Below are positions 1-8,311 of a stretch of DNA of 64,000 nt, one piece after another. The stretch's first letter is position 1, and each line of letters opens with the position of its first letter. The notes below the pieces were generated by a model, which saw only the letters and a list, made by a program, of their open reading frames with translations, had not been told where the DNA came from and did not search any database. Source of the stretch: Nocardia miyunensis NBRC 108239 (GTDB lineage: Bacteria; Actinomycetota; Actinomycetes; Mycobacteriales; Mycobacteriaceae); assembly GCF_001613065.1 (NCBI RefSeq), contig NZ_BDBQ01000021.1, positions 54,471 through 118,470 on the forward strand, written 5' to 3'. Both the position numbers and the translations under genes were made by a program.

Positions 1-355
1 TGAACGAGACGGCCGGGACCGGGTCGGCGGTGAGCAGATCCAGTTTCGCGGCCCAGTCGTCGGCGTCGAACCGGGCCTCGCCGAGGGAGAAGTCGCGGCC
101 GAGTTCGGTCAGGTATCCGGCGTACCGGTCCGCGGGCGTCGGCGTGCCGGGGACGAAGAGGTTCACCCCGAACGGTCCGCCGTCCAGGGCGCGGGTGGCG
201 GCGATTCGCTCGGCGGTGGCCGGAGCGGCGAGATACCCGGCGGCCAGGAAGCCCAGGCCGCCCGCGTGCGATACCGCCGCGGTCAGTTCGGGCGTGGACG
301 GTCCGCCGGCCATCGGCGCCAACACGATCGGGGTTCGGAGCTCGTCGATGATCAC
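1..355 (-). CDS. nitronate monooxygenase (N-terminal part, leaves window)
   Basis: Reads right to left from a GTG at 355 and runs off the left edge, so only about 118 N-terminal residues are present. They form the first strands of an FMN-binding TIM barrel of the nitronate monooxygenase / 2-nitropropane dioxygenase family: [11 protein letters not shown] close to the N-terminus, then [10 protein letters not shown] and [12 protein letters not shown], all typical of the family. These enzymes oxidise alkyl nitronates such as propionate-3-nitronate using FMN and oxygen. The gene is divergent from the M23 peptidase. The C-terminal catalytic histidine region lies outside the window, so activity cannot be judged. 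Confidence 0.85.
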   Translation of the reverse strand, partial: MIIDELRTPIVLAPMAGGPSTPELTAAVSHAGGLGFLAAGYLAAPATAERIAATRALDGGPFGVNLFVPGTPTPADRYAGYLTELGRDFSLGEARFDADDWAAKLDLLTADPVPAVSF

Positions 356-557
356 TCTGACAGTGTGGCTCGGACACGGCCGCGAGATGCTGGTGATCCC
401 ACTCTCACCTGCGTTTATTCCGAGAAAGGTTGCGAAAAGGTCACGACGGAGTACAGTTTTCGTCACACCGATGCCGAATCGTTACCGAAAAGCAGGTTTC
501 GACTTCGGGAGCGTTCCGGCATCCACAATCCAAAGTGAATCGACGCTAGGACGAACC

Positions 558-1436
558 TTGCCGCAGCACCGGGAGACATCCAGTTCCGTATCGGTCAGGG
601 ACCTGCTCGGAGATGGCGTCGCGAGCCGCTCGACCCGGCACCGGGCCGAACCGCGCCACGATCGGATGCGGCTGGCCGCCGGTACCGCCGTCGCGACCGG
701 CGCGTTGATCGGCGTCACCGGCCAGTTCGCCCAGGCCGCCCCGCTGCCGGGTATGCACACGGCCAACAGCGCCGACACCATCGCGCTCAAACCGGCCGTC
801 GCCCCGGCCGCCCAGGCTCCCGCCGGGATTCCGCTGGAGGCCGCGGCACCCACCCCGGCTGCCGCACCGGTCGCCGCGCCTGCCCCCGCGCCCGCGCCTG
901 CCCCCGCGGCCGCGCCGTTCGGCCTGCAGAATCTGCCCCCCGAGGTGGCCGGGCCGCTGTCGCAGGCCGAGCAGGTGATCAAGAATCTGCAGCAGCAGGC
1001 CGCGCCCGCGCCGCAGGCCCAGGCACAGGCCGTTCGGCCGGTCGCCGGCCAGCTCACCTCCGGATACGGTTCGCGTTGGGGCGCATTCCATTACGGCGTC
1101 GACTTCGCCGATCCGATCGGCACCCCGATCGAATCCGTGGAGAACGGCACGGTGATCCAGGCCGGGCCCGCCTCGGGATTCGGGCTGTGGGTGCGGGTCC
1201 GGCAGGACGACGGGACCACCGCCGTCTACGGCCACGTCAACCAGATCCTCGTGCACGAGGGCCAGCGGGTGAACGCGGGCCAGACCATCGCGACCGTCGG
1301 CAACCGCGGCGATTCCACCGGGCCGCATCTGCACCTGGAGATCTGGGATCCGTCCGGCCGCAAGATCGACCCGGCGCCCTACTTGGCGGCCAAAGGGGTT
1401 GTATTACAGGCGCAGTCGTGGGGATCGGGACAGTAG
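558..1436 (+). CDS. secreted M23 family metallopeptidase (LytM-type)
   Basis: Cell-wall hydrolase of the lysostaphin/LytM type, about 292 aa. A basic N-terminal segment is followed by a hydrophobic export segment (about residues 37-60), then an Ala/Pro-rich linker with repeated PAPA units, then a C-terminal M23 domain. The zinc and catalytic motifs are complete: HYGVD (His178, Asp182), YGH, and HLHLE (His257, His259). I chose the TTG at 558, preceded by AGGACG, because codons between the upstream in-frame ATG (471) and 558 lack the strong third-position G/C bias seen immediately downstream. Expected to cleave peptidoglycan stem peptides, or to be a LytM activator. The next gene starts 62 bp after its stop. 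Confidence 0.88.
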   Translation: MPQHRETSSSVSVRDLLGDGVASRSTRHRAEPRHDRMRLAAGTAVATGALIGVTGQFAQAAPLPGMHTANSADTIALKPAVAPAAQAPAGIPLEAAAPTPAAAPVAAPAPAPAPAPAAAPFGLQNLPPEVAGPLSQAEQVIKNLQQQAAPAPQAQAQAVRPVAGQLTSGYGSRWGAFHYGVDFADPIGTPIESVENGTVIQAGPASGFGLWVRVRQDDGTTAVYGHVNQILVHEGQRVNAGQTIATVGNRGDSTGPHLHLEIWDPSGRKIDPAPYLAAKGVVLQAQSWGSGQ

Positions 1437-1498
1437 CGGTGGGCGCCGCGGGCCGCACGCGGCCACGGCTCGCCGTCGTCGGGGGTGGTCAGACCGAC

Positions 1499-2467
1499 GT
1501 GCACGAACTGTTCGATACCGGCTCCCTCTACGGGCGCACCTACGCGACCCTCGTCCAGCACCCCCGGGCCACGCTGGCCGAACTGGCCGCGCACCTGGAA
1601 TGCCCGCCGGAACTCGTCCAGGCCGCCCTCGACCGATTGTGCGAGGTGCAGGCCGCGGTCCGGCTCGACGCCGGGGGTCGCAGCGTCTGGGATGCGCACG
1701 CACCCGAGGCGTTGTCCGAGGCCGAGGCGCGCCGCCGCCAGCAGGACACGGCCCGGATGCACGCCGCCGCGGCGCGGCTGGGCGAGACCTTCCGGTCGGT
1801 GCGGCGATCGGGTCGCGGCGACGGCGTCATCGTGCCGATGTACGAAACCCGGGAGATCATCGCGGAATTCGAGGATCTGCATCGCGGCGCGCGCAAGAAT
1901 GTGCGGCTGATCGAACGCGGTCCGTACGTCTGCGATGCGGAACGTTCCGAGCGGCTGTTCGAGCTGAAGTCCGCGCGGCTGGCCGCCGGGGTCCGCTATC
2001 AGCTGCTGTATCAGGACACCATCTATCAGGATCCGGATCGATTGCGGCACGCGTTGGCCGTCACCGCCGCCGGGGCGCAGGCGCGCACCCTGCCCGATCC
2101 GCCGCTGAAGGTGATCGTCGCCGACGGCGAACGGGCCACGATCGTGCTGCACAACGACGAGCGCCGCGGGGACCCGATGGGCCTGCGGATCGGCCCCTCG
2201 CCGACCCTGGACCTGATGATGCGCACCTTCGACGTGCTGTGGTCGCTGTCGGCCCCGATCTCGGTGAATCCGAGTGAGCCGCTGGACGAGCGCGACCGCG
2301 CGATTCTGACCTTGATGGGCCTGGGCGCCACGGACGACACCATCGCCCGCCGGTTGGGCATGTCCCGGCGCACGGTCGTGCGGCGCACGGCGAGTCTGCT
2401 GGAGCGGCTCGGCGCGAGCACCCGTTTCCAGGCGGGGGTGCAAGCGATTCGCCGCGGCTGGCTGTGA
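1499..2467 (+). CDS. HTH transcriptional regulator (TrmB-like N-terminus, LuxR-type C-terminus)
   Basis: About 322 aa. The N-terminal 60 residues look like a winged-helix unit (HPRATLAELAAHLECPPELV). The middle is a ligand-sensing-like region, and the C-terminus is a LuxR/GerE-type HTH (LDERDRAILTLMGLGATDDT, then RRLGMSRRTVVRRTASLLER). This architecture is common in actinobacterial regulators often found beside secondary-metabolite or NRPS genes. Start GTG 1499 follows a G-rich stretch (GGGGGTGG); in-frame GTGs at 1418 and 1439 would overlap or abut the M23 gene. It directly precedes the NRPS genes on the same strand and is a reasonable candidate regulator of them, but that is inferred from position alone. 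Confidence 0.8.
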   Translation: MHELFDTGSLYGRTYATLVQHPRATLAELAAHLECPPELVQAALDRLCEVQAAVRLDAGGRSVWDAHAPEALSEAEARRRQQDTARMHAAAARLGETFRSVRRSGRGDGVIVPMYETREIIAEFEDLHRGARKNVRLIERGPYVCDAERSERLFELKSARLAAGVRYQLLYQDTIYQDPDRLRHALAVTAAGAQARTLPDPPLKVIVADGERATIVLHNDERRGDPMGLRIGPSPTLDLMMRTFDVLWSLSAPISVNPSEPLDERDRAILTLMGLGATDDTIARRLGMSRRTVVRRTASLLERLGASTRFQAGVQAIRRGWL

Positions 2468-2909
2468 GAGGCGTGGTACTCGCGGGGTGGATACGCACCG
2501 GGTGCGGGTGAGAATCCGGGCCGTAATGCGGAACCGCTCGGCGAGGTCCCGTGTGATCGCCTATTGTGCCGGGTACGCCGGGACAGTTCGTGTCGCCGCG
2601 AGTAACCGTCAGGCGCGGGAGTTCTCGCGCAGACGCGGTGACCGCGGCGTGTGGATCCACGCGGGACCCGGTAGGAATTGCCGAACGGCCGGGCAGGCTC
2701 CCGTGTGGATGCCTGCTGCGCGGGCTCATCCGAAGCGCGCGGTGCGAGCGGCCGATTCCATACGGTTCGTCGCAGGTTCAGGGTAGGTACATTCCGCAGC
2801 GGCAACACCGAGATCCGCAGCCGTATATGCTTTCTCGGACCGTGCGAGTGGGGCTCGACCTTTGTTCGGCGGTGCGGACCTGCCGACCGCGAGAGGTGAC
2901 ACCGCTCGA
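2468..2909. promoter_or_regulatory. 442-bp leader region upstream of the NRPS-like genes
   Basis: No convincing gene lies here; the short open frames lack codon bias and a ribosome-binding site. The region probably carries the promoter of the NRPS pair. A TATATG stretch near 2823 could be a -10 element, but I find no matching -35. GAGAGGTG at 2891-2898 is the likely ribosome-binding site for the ATG at 2910. No 19-bp IdeR-type iron box was seen. Confidence 0.35.
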
Positions 2910-5900
2910 ATGCATACAGCTCGTCGTACCGTACGGGGAAATCGTCGCCGACGTTCCGGCAATCCTCTCTTCGGTCAATTGCTCACCGCTGCAGTGGAAT
3001 CGGCCGCCGATGCGGTGGCGATCCGGGCGGGTTCGAGTGGTGATCCGGCCGGTGCGCGCGAGCTGAGCTATCGGGAGTTCGACGAGGCGTCCTCGCGCCT
3101 GGCCCGCGAGTTGATCGCGCGCGGCATCGGGCCCGGCGATGTGGTGGCCGTGGGTATGGACCGCTCGATCGAATCGGTGCTGTCGGTCTGGGCGGTCGCC
3201 AAGTCCGGTGCGGCCTGCGTGCCGGTGGATCCGGCCTGCCCGCCGGAACGCCTCGCGCGCGTCCTCGCCGAATCCGGTGCGGCACTTGGCTCGACGATCA
3301 CCGCATACCGTGCCGGCCTCGGCGACGACGTGGAGTGGCTCGAACTCGACGATGTGCGGACGAGTGAACGCATCGCCGCGCGCGCCGCGCATCCGATCTC
3401 CTATACCGATCGGGTGCGCCTGCTCACCGAGCAGCATCCGGCCTATCTCGTGGCGCCCTCCGGTTCGTCGGGGAGCGTCGTTGTCACCCACACCGGTCTG
3501 GCCACCGTGGTCAACGCGATGCGCGAACAGCTCGGGGTGGACGGGGAGTCGCGCGTGCTGCATCTGGGCGCGCCGGATTCCGACCTCGCGGTGCTGGAGT
3601 TGATGCTGACCTTCTCCTCGGGTGCGATGCTGATCGTCGCCCCGCCGGAGTCGTCCGGTGACGAGCTCGCGGAACTGCTGCGGCGCGAACGGATTACGCA
3701 CCTGCTGATCACCTCGGACGTACTCGAGTCGGTGGACCCGTCGGACCTCGACGACCTCGAGGCCGTCGCGGTGATCGGCGACAGGTTCGATCCGGAGGCG
3801 ATCGGGCGATGGGCCCGCGACCCACACGCGGTGCACACCGCGTACGGGCTTGCCGAGGCGACGATTCTGGATACCATCAGCGGCGTCGTGCAGCCGGGCG
3901 AGATCACGACGATCGGCACTCCGATCGCGGGAATCGGTGCGTTCGTGCTGGATTCGCGTCTGCGCCCGGTGCCCGCGGGCGTGGCGGGTGAGCTTTACCT
4001 GTCCGGACCGATTCTCGCGCAAGGGTATTCGGGCCGCCCGGGGCCGACCGCGGGACGGTTCGTGGCCAGCCCGTTCGGCGCGGAAACCGGACAGCCCGGC
4101 CTGCGCTTGTTCCGGACGGGAGATCTGGTGCGGCGCAACGACTCCGACGGTTCCATCGAATTCGTCGCGCGATTGCCCGAGCCGACCTCCGCGATGCGCG
4201 GGCCGGTCGCGTCCGCGTTGCTGGAGCGGACCGTCGCGGAGACGTTCGCCGCAATGCTGAGTCCCGCCGACGCCGAGCCGCGCCGAATCGAGACCACCGA
4301 CGACTTCTTCGAACTGGGCGGGGATCCACCGCTGGCCGCCGTGGCCGCGGCGCGGATCGGCGCCGCGCTGGGGTTGTGGATACCGGCCCGGTTCGTCTTC
4401 GAGGCCTCCACGGTGCGGGGCCTGGCCGAGCGGATCGCGCGGCACGTGGACGCGGTGTCCGCCCGGGAGCTGCGGCCCATGCCGCGTCCGGAGCGGATCC
4501 CGCTCTCCTACGCGCAGCAGCGGATATGGTCCCGCAACCGGTTCGATCCGACGAGCGCGACCGACAACATCCCGGTGGCGATGCGGCTGGGCGGCCGGTT
4601 GGACATCGAGGCACTGCGCGCCGCCGTCCGGGATCTGGTGATGCGGCACGAGATACTGCGCACCGTATTCCCCGAATTCCGGGGCACCGGTTACCAACTC
4701 GTCCTGCCGATCGCCGACCCCCGTGCGACGCCGGATGTTCCGGTGGTCCGAGCGGCCGAGAGCGAACTGCTCGGTTCGGTATCCGAAATCGTCGGCGCCG
4801 GATTCGATGTGACCACCGAACCGCCGATCCGGCTGCGCGTGCTCACCTCCGGCGAGACCGATCACGTCCTGGTGTGCGTCCTGCATCGCATTGCGGGAGA
4901 TGGCTTTTCGATCGGTCCGCTGACCCGGGACCTGTTGACCGCCTACCGGGACCGCGCCCGGGGCGAGCGCCCGGAGTGGGCGGCGCTGGAGGTGCAGTAC
5001 GCCGATTACGCGCTGTGGCAGCGTGAGGTGCTCGGCCCCGACGACGATCCGGATTCGATTCCGGCACAGCAGATCGAGTTCTGGCGCGGGGAATTGACCG
5101 GACTCCACGAGCAGGGTGAGCTGCCCGCGGATCAGCCGCGACCGCCGATCGCCTCCCAGCGTGGCGCGACGCTGGAATTCGAGATCGACGCCCGGGTGCA
5201 TACCGTGCTGAACCGGGTGGCGCACGAGCACGGCGCGACCCTGTTCACCGTCCTGCACGCGATGCTGGCCATCCTGCTGGCGCGATTGTCCGGCACCCGC
5301 GACATCGCGATCGCCGCCCCGGTCACCGGACGCGGTGCGGTCGCGTTGGACGAGCTCGTCGGCATCTTCGCCAATACGCTGGTGTTGCGCGCGAGTATCG
5401 ATCCCGGGGTCGGATTCGCCGATCTGCTCACCGCGGTGCGCGATACGGACCTGGCGGCGCTCGGCAACGCCGATGTACCGTTCGAGCAGTTGGCGGAGGA
5501 GCTGGATCCGGTGCGTTCCGCGGCGCGGCATCCGCTGTGCCAGGTCGCGTTGACCCTGCGGAACACCGGTCACACCCGTCCGGAACTACCGGGCCTGACC
5601 GTCGACGATATCGAATTCGACACCGCGCGAGCCGAATTCGATCTACAGCTGACGATGACCGAACGCCTCGACGAGCACGGCGTCGCCGAGGGGATGACGG
5701 CCCGGTTCACCTATGCCACAGATCTTTTCGACGACGCGACCGTGCGTGATTTCGCGCATCGTTTCGGCCGGGTCATCGACGCCGTCACCGCCGACGACCG
5801 CGTCGTCGTCGGCGATATCGACGTGCTGATGCCGGGTGAGCGCGAACTCGTACTGCGCGAATGGAATACGTCCGGGGCTGCCGTGCCGCCGGTGACGCTG

Positions 5901-8081
5901 GTGGATCTGATCATCGACCGGGCACGCGAACGTCCCGGTGCGATCGCGATCCGGTCCGGGGAGATCACGCTGAGTTTCGGGGATCTGATGCGGCGCGCGA
6001 ACCGGGTGGCGCGGGCGTTGATCGACCGAGGTGTCGGGCCGGAATCGCTGGTGGCCGTGATGGTCGAACGGACCGCGGAACTGCCGGTGGCGTTGCTCGG
6101 TGTGCTCGTGGCCGGGGCCGGATACGTCCCGATCGATCCCGACTTGTTCGTACAGCGGTCCCCGGGAACTGCCCCCGGGCCGGACTCGCTCGAGTTCGTG
6201 CTCGCCGATACCGCGCCGGTCTGCCTGCTGACCACGGGCGACTTGCGGGATTCGCTGCCGCACAACGGAACTACCGTCGTCCTGCTGGACGAGGCCGAGC
6301 GTTTCCCCGACACCCCGGTGACCGACGCCGATCGGATCTCCGCACTGCGTCCGGCGAATACGGCCTACCTGATGTACTCCGCCGGTGTGTCCGGGGCCGC
6401 GGCCGTCACCCATCGCAATGTGCTCGAGCTGTTCGTGAACGCCCGGCCGCTGTTCGACGTCGTCGAGACCGATGTGTGGGCGCTGTGCCATTCGTATGCG
6501 GTCGATCTCTCGGTGTGGGAGTTGTGGTGTGCCCTGGCGACCGGCGCGGCGGTCGTGGTGGTCGACCAGCCGACGTCACTGTCGCCGGAGACGTTCCGGG
6601 AGTTGCTGATTCGTGAGCAGGTGACGGTGTTGCAGCAGACGCCGGCGGAGTTCGACGGGCTGGTCGAGGCCGATCGGGCCGCGAGCGGCAGCGAATCGGG
6701 CGGCTCTGCCAGGCTCGCGTTGCGCTATCTGGTGCTGGGCGGGGTGGGATTGAATCCGTGGTCGGTGCGGCGCTGGTACGAGCGGCACATGTCGCATGCG
6801 CCGCAGCTGGCGAACATGTACGGACTCGCCGAGTCCACGGTGCACGCGTCGTGCCTGGCGGTGGACGAGCATCTGGCGGACGATCCGGTGAGCGCGATCG
6901 GGCGGGCGCTGCCGGGTCTGGCCGGTTTCGTGCTGGACGAGCGGTTGCATCCGGCTCCGATGGGTGTGGCCGGGGAGATGTACCTCGCGGGTGGGCAGCT
7001 CGCTCGCGGTTATCCGGGGCGCGCGGGGCTGACCGCGACGCGGTTCGTGGCGAATCCGTTCGGCGAGCCGGGATCTCGGATGTATCGCACGGGTGATGAA
7101 GGGCGATGGATCGGCTTCGGTGGCGAGGCCGTCCTCGAGTACGTCGGGCGCAGGGAGCGGATTCGGCCGGATGCGCCGGACATGCCGGTCGGATTCGCGG
7201 ACGAGGTTCTCCTCGACATGCCCGAATCAGACGATTTCACAACGGAATCCATACCGAGGGACGGTTGGACGGCCAGTGGCGCCGGACCCGCGCTGTCGCA
7301 GACGCTGGCGACGATCGTCGAGAACGATCCGGATGGCCCCGCGCTGGTGTCCGGTGCGGCCCAGGTGTCCTACGCCGAACTCGACGCGCGGTCCTCACGG
7401 TTGGCGCGGCTGCTGATCGACCGCGGCTGCGGTCCGGGCGTCGGCGTGGCGGTCCGGTTCGATCGCGGGATCGATGCCGCGGTGGCCGTCTGGGCGGTGC
7501 TGAAAGCCGGTGCGGCAGTGGTCTTCACGGGAGACGCCGAGCCGGGGCCGGAGGTGGCGGTCGGGTTGTCGGACCTGCCGATGTGGGATCCTCGCATCGA
7601 ATGGCTGGTTCCGGCGGAGCCGCAGGTCGCCGCCGAGATCGAGAGCCGATCCGCCCATCCGGTCACCTATGCCGATCGCACCCGTGCCCTGCGCGGTGGT
7701 GATCCGGCATTCGCCACCCCGGGCACCGTGCTCGGCTACGACGAATTGGCCGCGGTGGTGGATCGATTGCGTTCGGGCACCGAATTGGATATCGAATCGC
7801 GCACCTTTCATCGGGGGTCGCCGCACTCCCCGGCCGCATTGCTGGAAATCGTGGCGGCCGGTGTGGCGGGGGCCGCGCTCGCGCTGCCGGAGAATGAGGA
7901 TGCCGCGGCGCTGGCCGCGGAATGGGTGACGCATCTGTTCACCGATCCGGCCGGGCTCGCGGGGCTGGATCCGCACCCCCTGGTGGATTTGCGCGCGGTC
8001 GTGCTGGACAATGGTCCGGTGCCGGTCGGGGGCTTCGGGGTCGTCCAGGCGTTCATGGTGCTCGACGAGTTGATCCGGTGA
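2910..8081 (+). CDS. NRPS-like protein with degenerate A-PCP-C-A-A' domains
   Basis: About 1723 aa, clearly derived from a nocardial non-ribosomal peptide synthetase. Order: adenylation domain 1 (residues about 40-440), PCP-like segment (450-520), condensation domain (530-985), adenylation domain 2 (1005-1425), and an N-terminal fragment of a third adenylation domain (1460-1723). The fold-forming motifs are present (GELYLSG, LFRTGDLVRR, DYALWQRE, ATDLFDD), but key catalytic ones are not. The A3 phosphate loop reads APSGSSGSVVVTH in A1 and YSAGVSGAAAVTH in A2, both without the PKG lysine. The PCP reads LGGDPPL where LGGDSL is expected (Pro473). The C domain has HRIAGDG (His659-Arg660) instead of HHxxxDG. 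A8-A10 are absent. Start ATG 2910 follows GAGAGGTG; the upstream ATG at 2862 is less likely. Probably translated with the next gene. Confidence 0.85.
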   Translation: MHTARRTVRGNRRRRSGNPLFGQLLTAAVESAADAVAIRAGSSGDPAGARELSYREFDEASSRLARELIARGIGPGDVVAVGMDRSIESVLSVWAVAKSGAACVPVDPACPPERLARVLAESGAALGSTITAYRAGLGDDVEWLELDDVRTSERIAARAAHPISYTDRVRLLTEQHPAYLVAPSGSSGSVVVTHTGLATVVNAMREQLGVDGESRVLHLGAPDSDLAVLELMLTFSSGAMLIVAPPESSGDELAELLRRERITHLLITSDVLESVDPSDLDDLEAVAVIGDRFDPEAIGRWARDPHAVHTAYGLAEATILDTISGVVQPGEITTIGTPIAGIGAFVLDSRLRPVPAGVAGELYLSGPILAQGYSGRPGPTAGRFVASPFGAETGQPGLRLFRTGDLVRRNDSDGSIEFVARLPEPTSAMRGPVASALLERTVAETFAAMLSPADAEPRRIETTDDFFELGGDPPLAAVAAARIGAALGLWIPARFVFEASTVRGLAERIARHVDAVSARELRPMPRPERIPLSYAQQRIWSRNRFDPTSATDNIPVAMRLGGRLDIEALRAAVRDLVMRHEILRTVFPEFRGTGYQLVLPIADPRATPDVPVVRAAESELLGSVSEIVGAGFDVTTEPPIRLRVLTSGETDHVLVCVLHRIAGDGFSIGPLTRDLLTAYRDRARGERPEWAALEVQYADYALWQREVLGPDDDPDSIPAQQIEFWRGELTGLHEQGELPADQPRPPIASQRGATLEFEIDARVHTVLNRVAHEHGATLFTVLHAMLAILLARLSGTRDIAIAAPVTGRGAVALDELVGIFANTLVLRASIDPGVGFADLLTAVRDTDLAALGNADVPFEQLAEELDPVRSAARHPLCQVALTLRNTGHTRPELPGLTVDDIEFDTARAEFDLQLTMTERLDEHGVAEGMTARFTYATDLFDDATVRDFAHRFGRVIDAVTADDRVVVGDIDVLMPGERELVLREWNTSGAAVPPVTLVDLIIDRARERPGAIAIRSGEITLSFGDLMRRANRVARALIDRGVGPESLVAVMVERTAELPVALLGVLVAGAGYVPIDPDLFVQRSPGTAPGPDSLEFVLADTAPVCLLTTGDLRDSLPHNGTTVVLLDEAERFPDTPVTDADRISALRPANTAYLMYSAGVSGAAAVTHRNVLELFVNARPLFDVVETDVWALCHSYAVDLSVWELWCALATGAAVVVVDQPTSLSPETFRELLIREQVTVLQQTPAEFDGLVEADRAASGSESGGSARLALRYLVLGGVGLNPWSVRRWYERHMSHAPQLANMYGLAESTVHASCLAVDEHLADDPVSAIGRALPGLAGFVLDERLHPAPMGVAGEMYLAGGQLARGYPGRAGLTATRFVANPFGEPGSRMYRTGDEGRWIGFGGEAVLEYVGRRERIRPDAPDMPVGFADEVLLDMPESDDFTTESIPRDGWTASGAGPALSQTLATIVENDPDGPALVSGAAQVSYAELDARSSRLARLLIDRGCGPGVGVAVRFDRGIDAAVAVWAVLKAGAAVVFTGDAEPGPEVAVGLSDLPMWDPRIEWLVPAEPQVAAEIESRSAHPVTYADRTRALRGGDPAFATPGTVLGYDELAAVVDRLRSGTELDIESRTFHRGSPHSPAALLEIVAAGVAGAALALPENEDAAALAAEWVTHLFTDPAGLAGLDPHPLVDLRAVVLDNGPVPVGGFGVVQAFMVLDELIR

Positions 8082-8311
8082 ATTCCGGCCCACCGGGTGA
8101 CCATCGGGGCTCCGTACTCCACAATGGTCTGGTTCCGCGGGCGGCTACCCTCCGCCACGGAATATCCGTACGACGGTGATTATCGGACGCCGTCGTGCTC
8201 GATTGATCGAGGGTGGCGTCCCAGCGGCGCATGAGCAACAACAGGCAGGGTGTGAGGCAACGTGCTTCGGGTGTTCGGACGGCGCAACGTGACCCGGCAA
8301 GGGATTCCGGC

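Noticed and set aside
471..557. Upstream in-frame ATG (471) as start of the M23 peptidase
   Set aside because: Codons 471-557 have nearly random third positions, while bias becomes strong from 558. The stretch looks like a leader.
356..557. c-di-AMP (ydaO-type) riboswitch before the M23 peptidase
   Set aside because: Such elements are common before actinobacterial cell-wall hydrolases, but the interval is short and I cannot find the conserved core; only loose GTCACA/GTTACC pieces are present.
2468..2909. Possible iron box or siderophore-type promoter before the NRPS-like genes
   Set aside because: No 19-bp IdeR/DtxR-type palindrome is present, and no siderophore partner genes (isochorismate, ornithine hydroxylase, transporter) are nearby.
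2778..5573. A 931-codon open frame on the minus strand opposite the first NRPS-like gene
   Set aside because: It lies fully antisense to a gene with clear NRPS motifs, its protein is Arg/His/Gly-rich without any domain, and it has no ribosome-binding site. It is a by-product of the GC-biased codon use of the sense strand.
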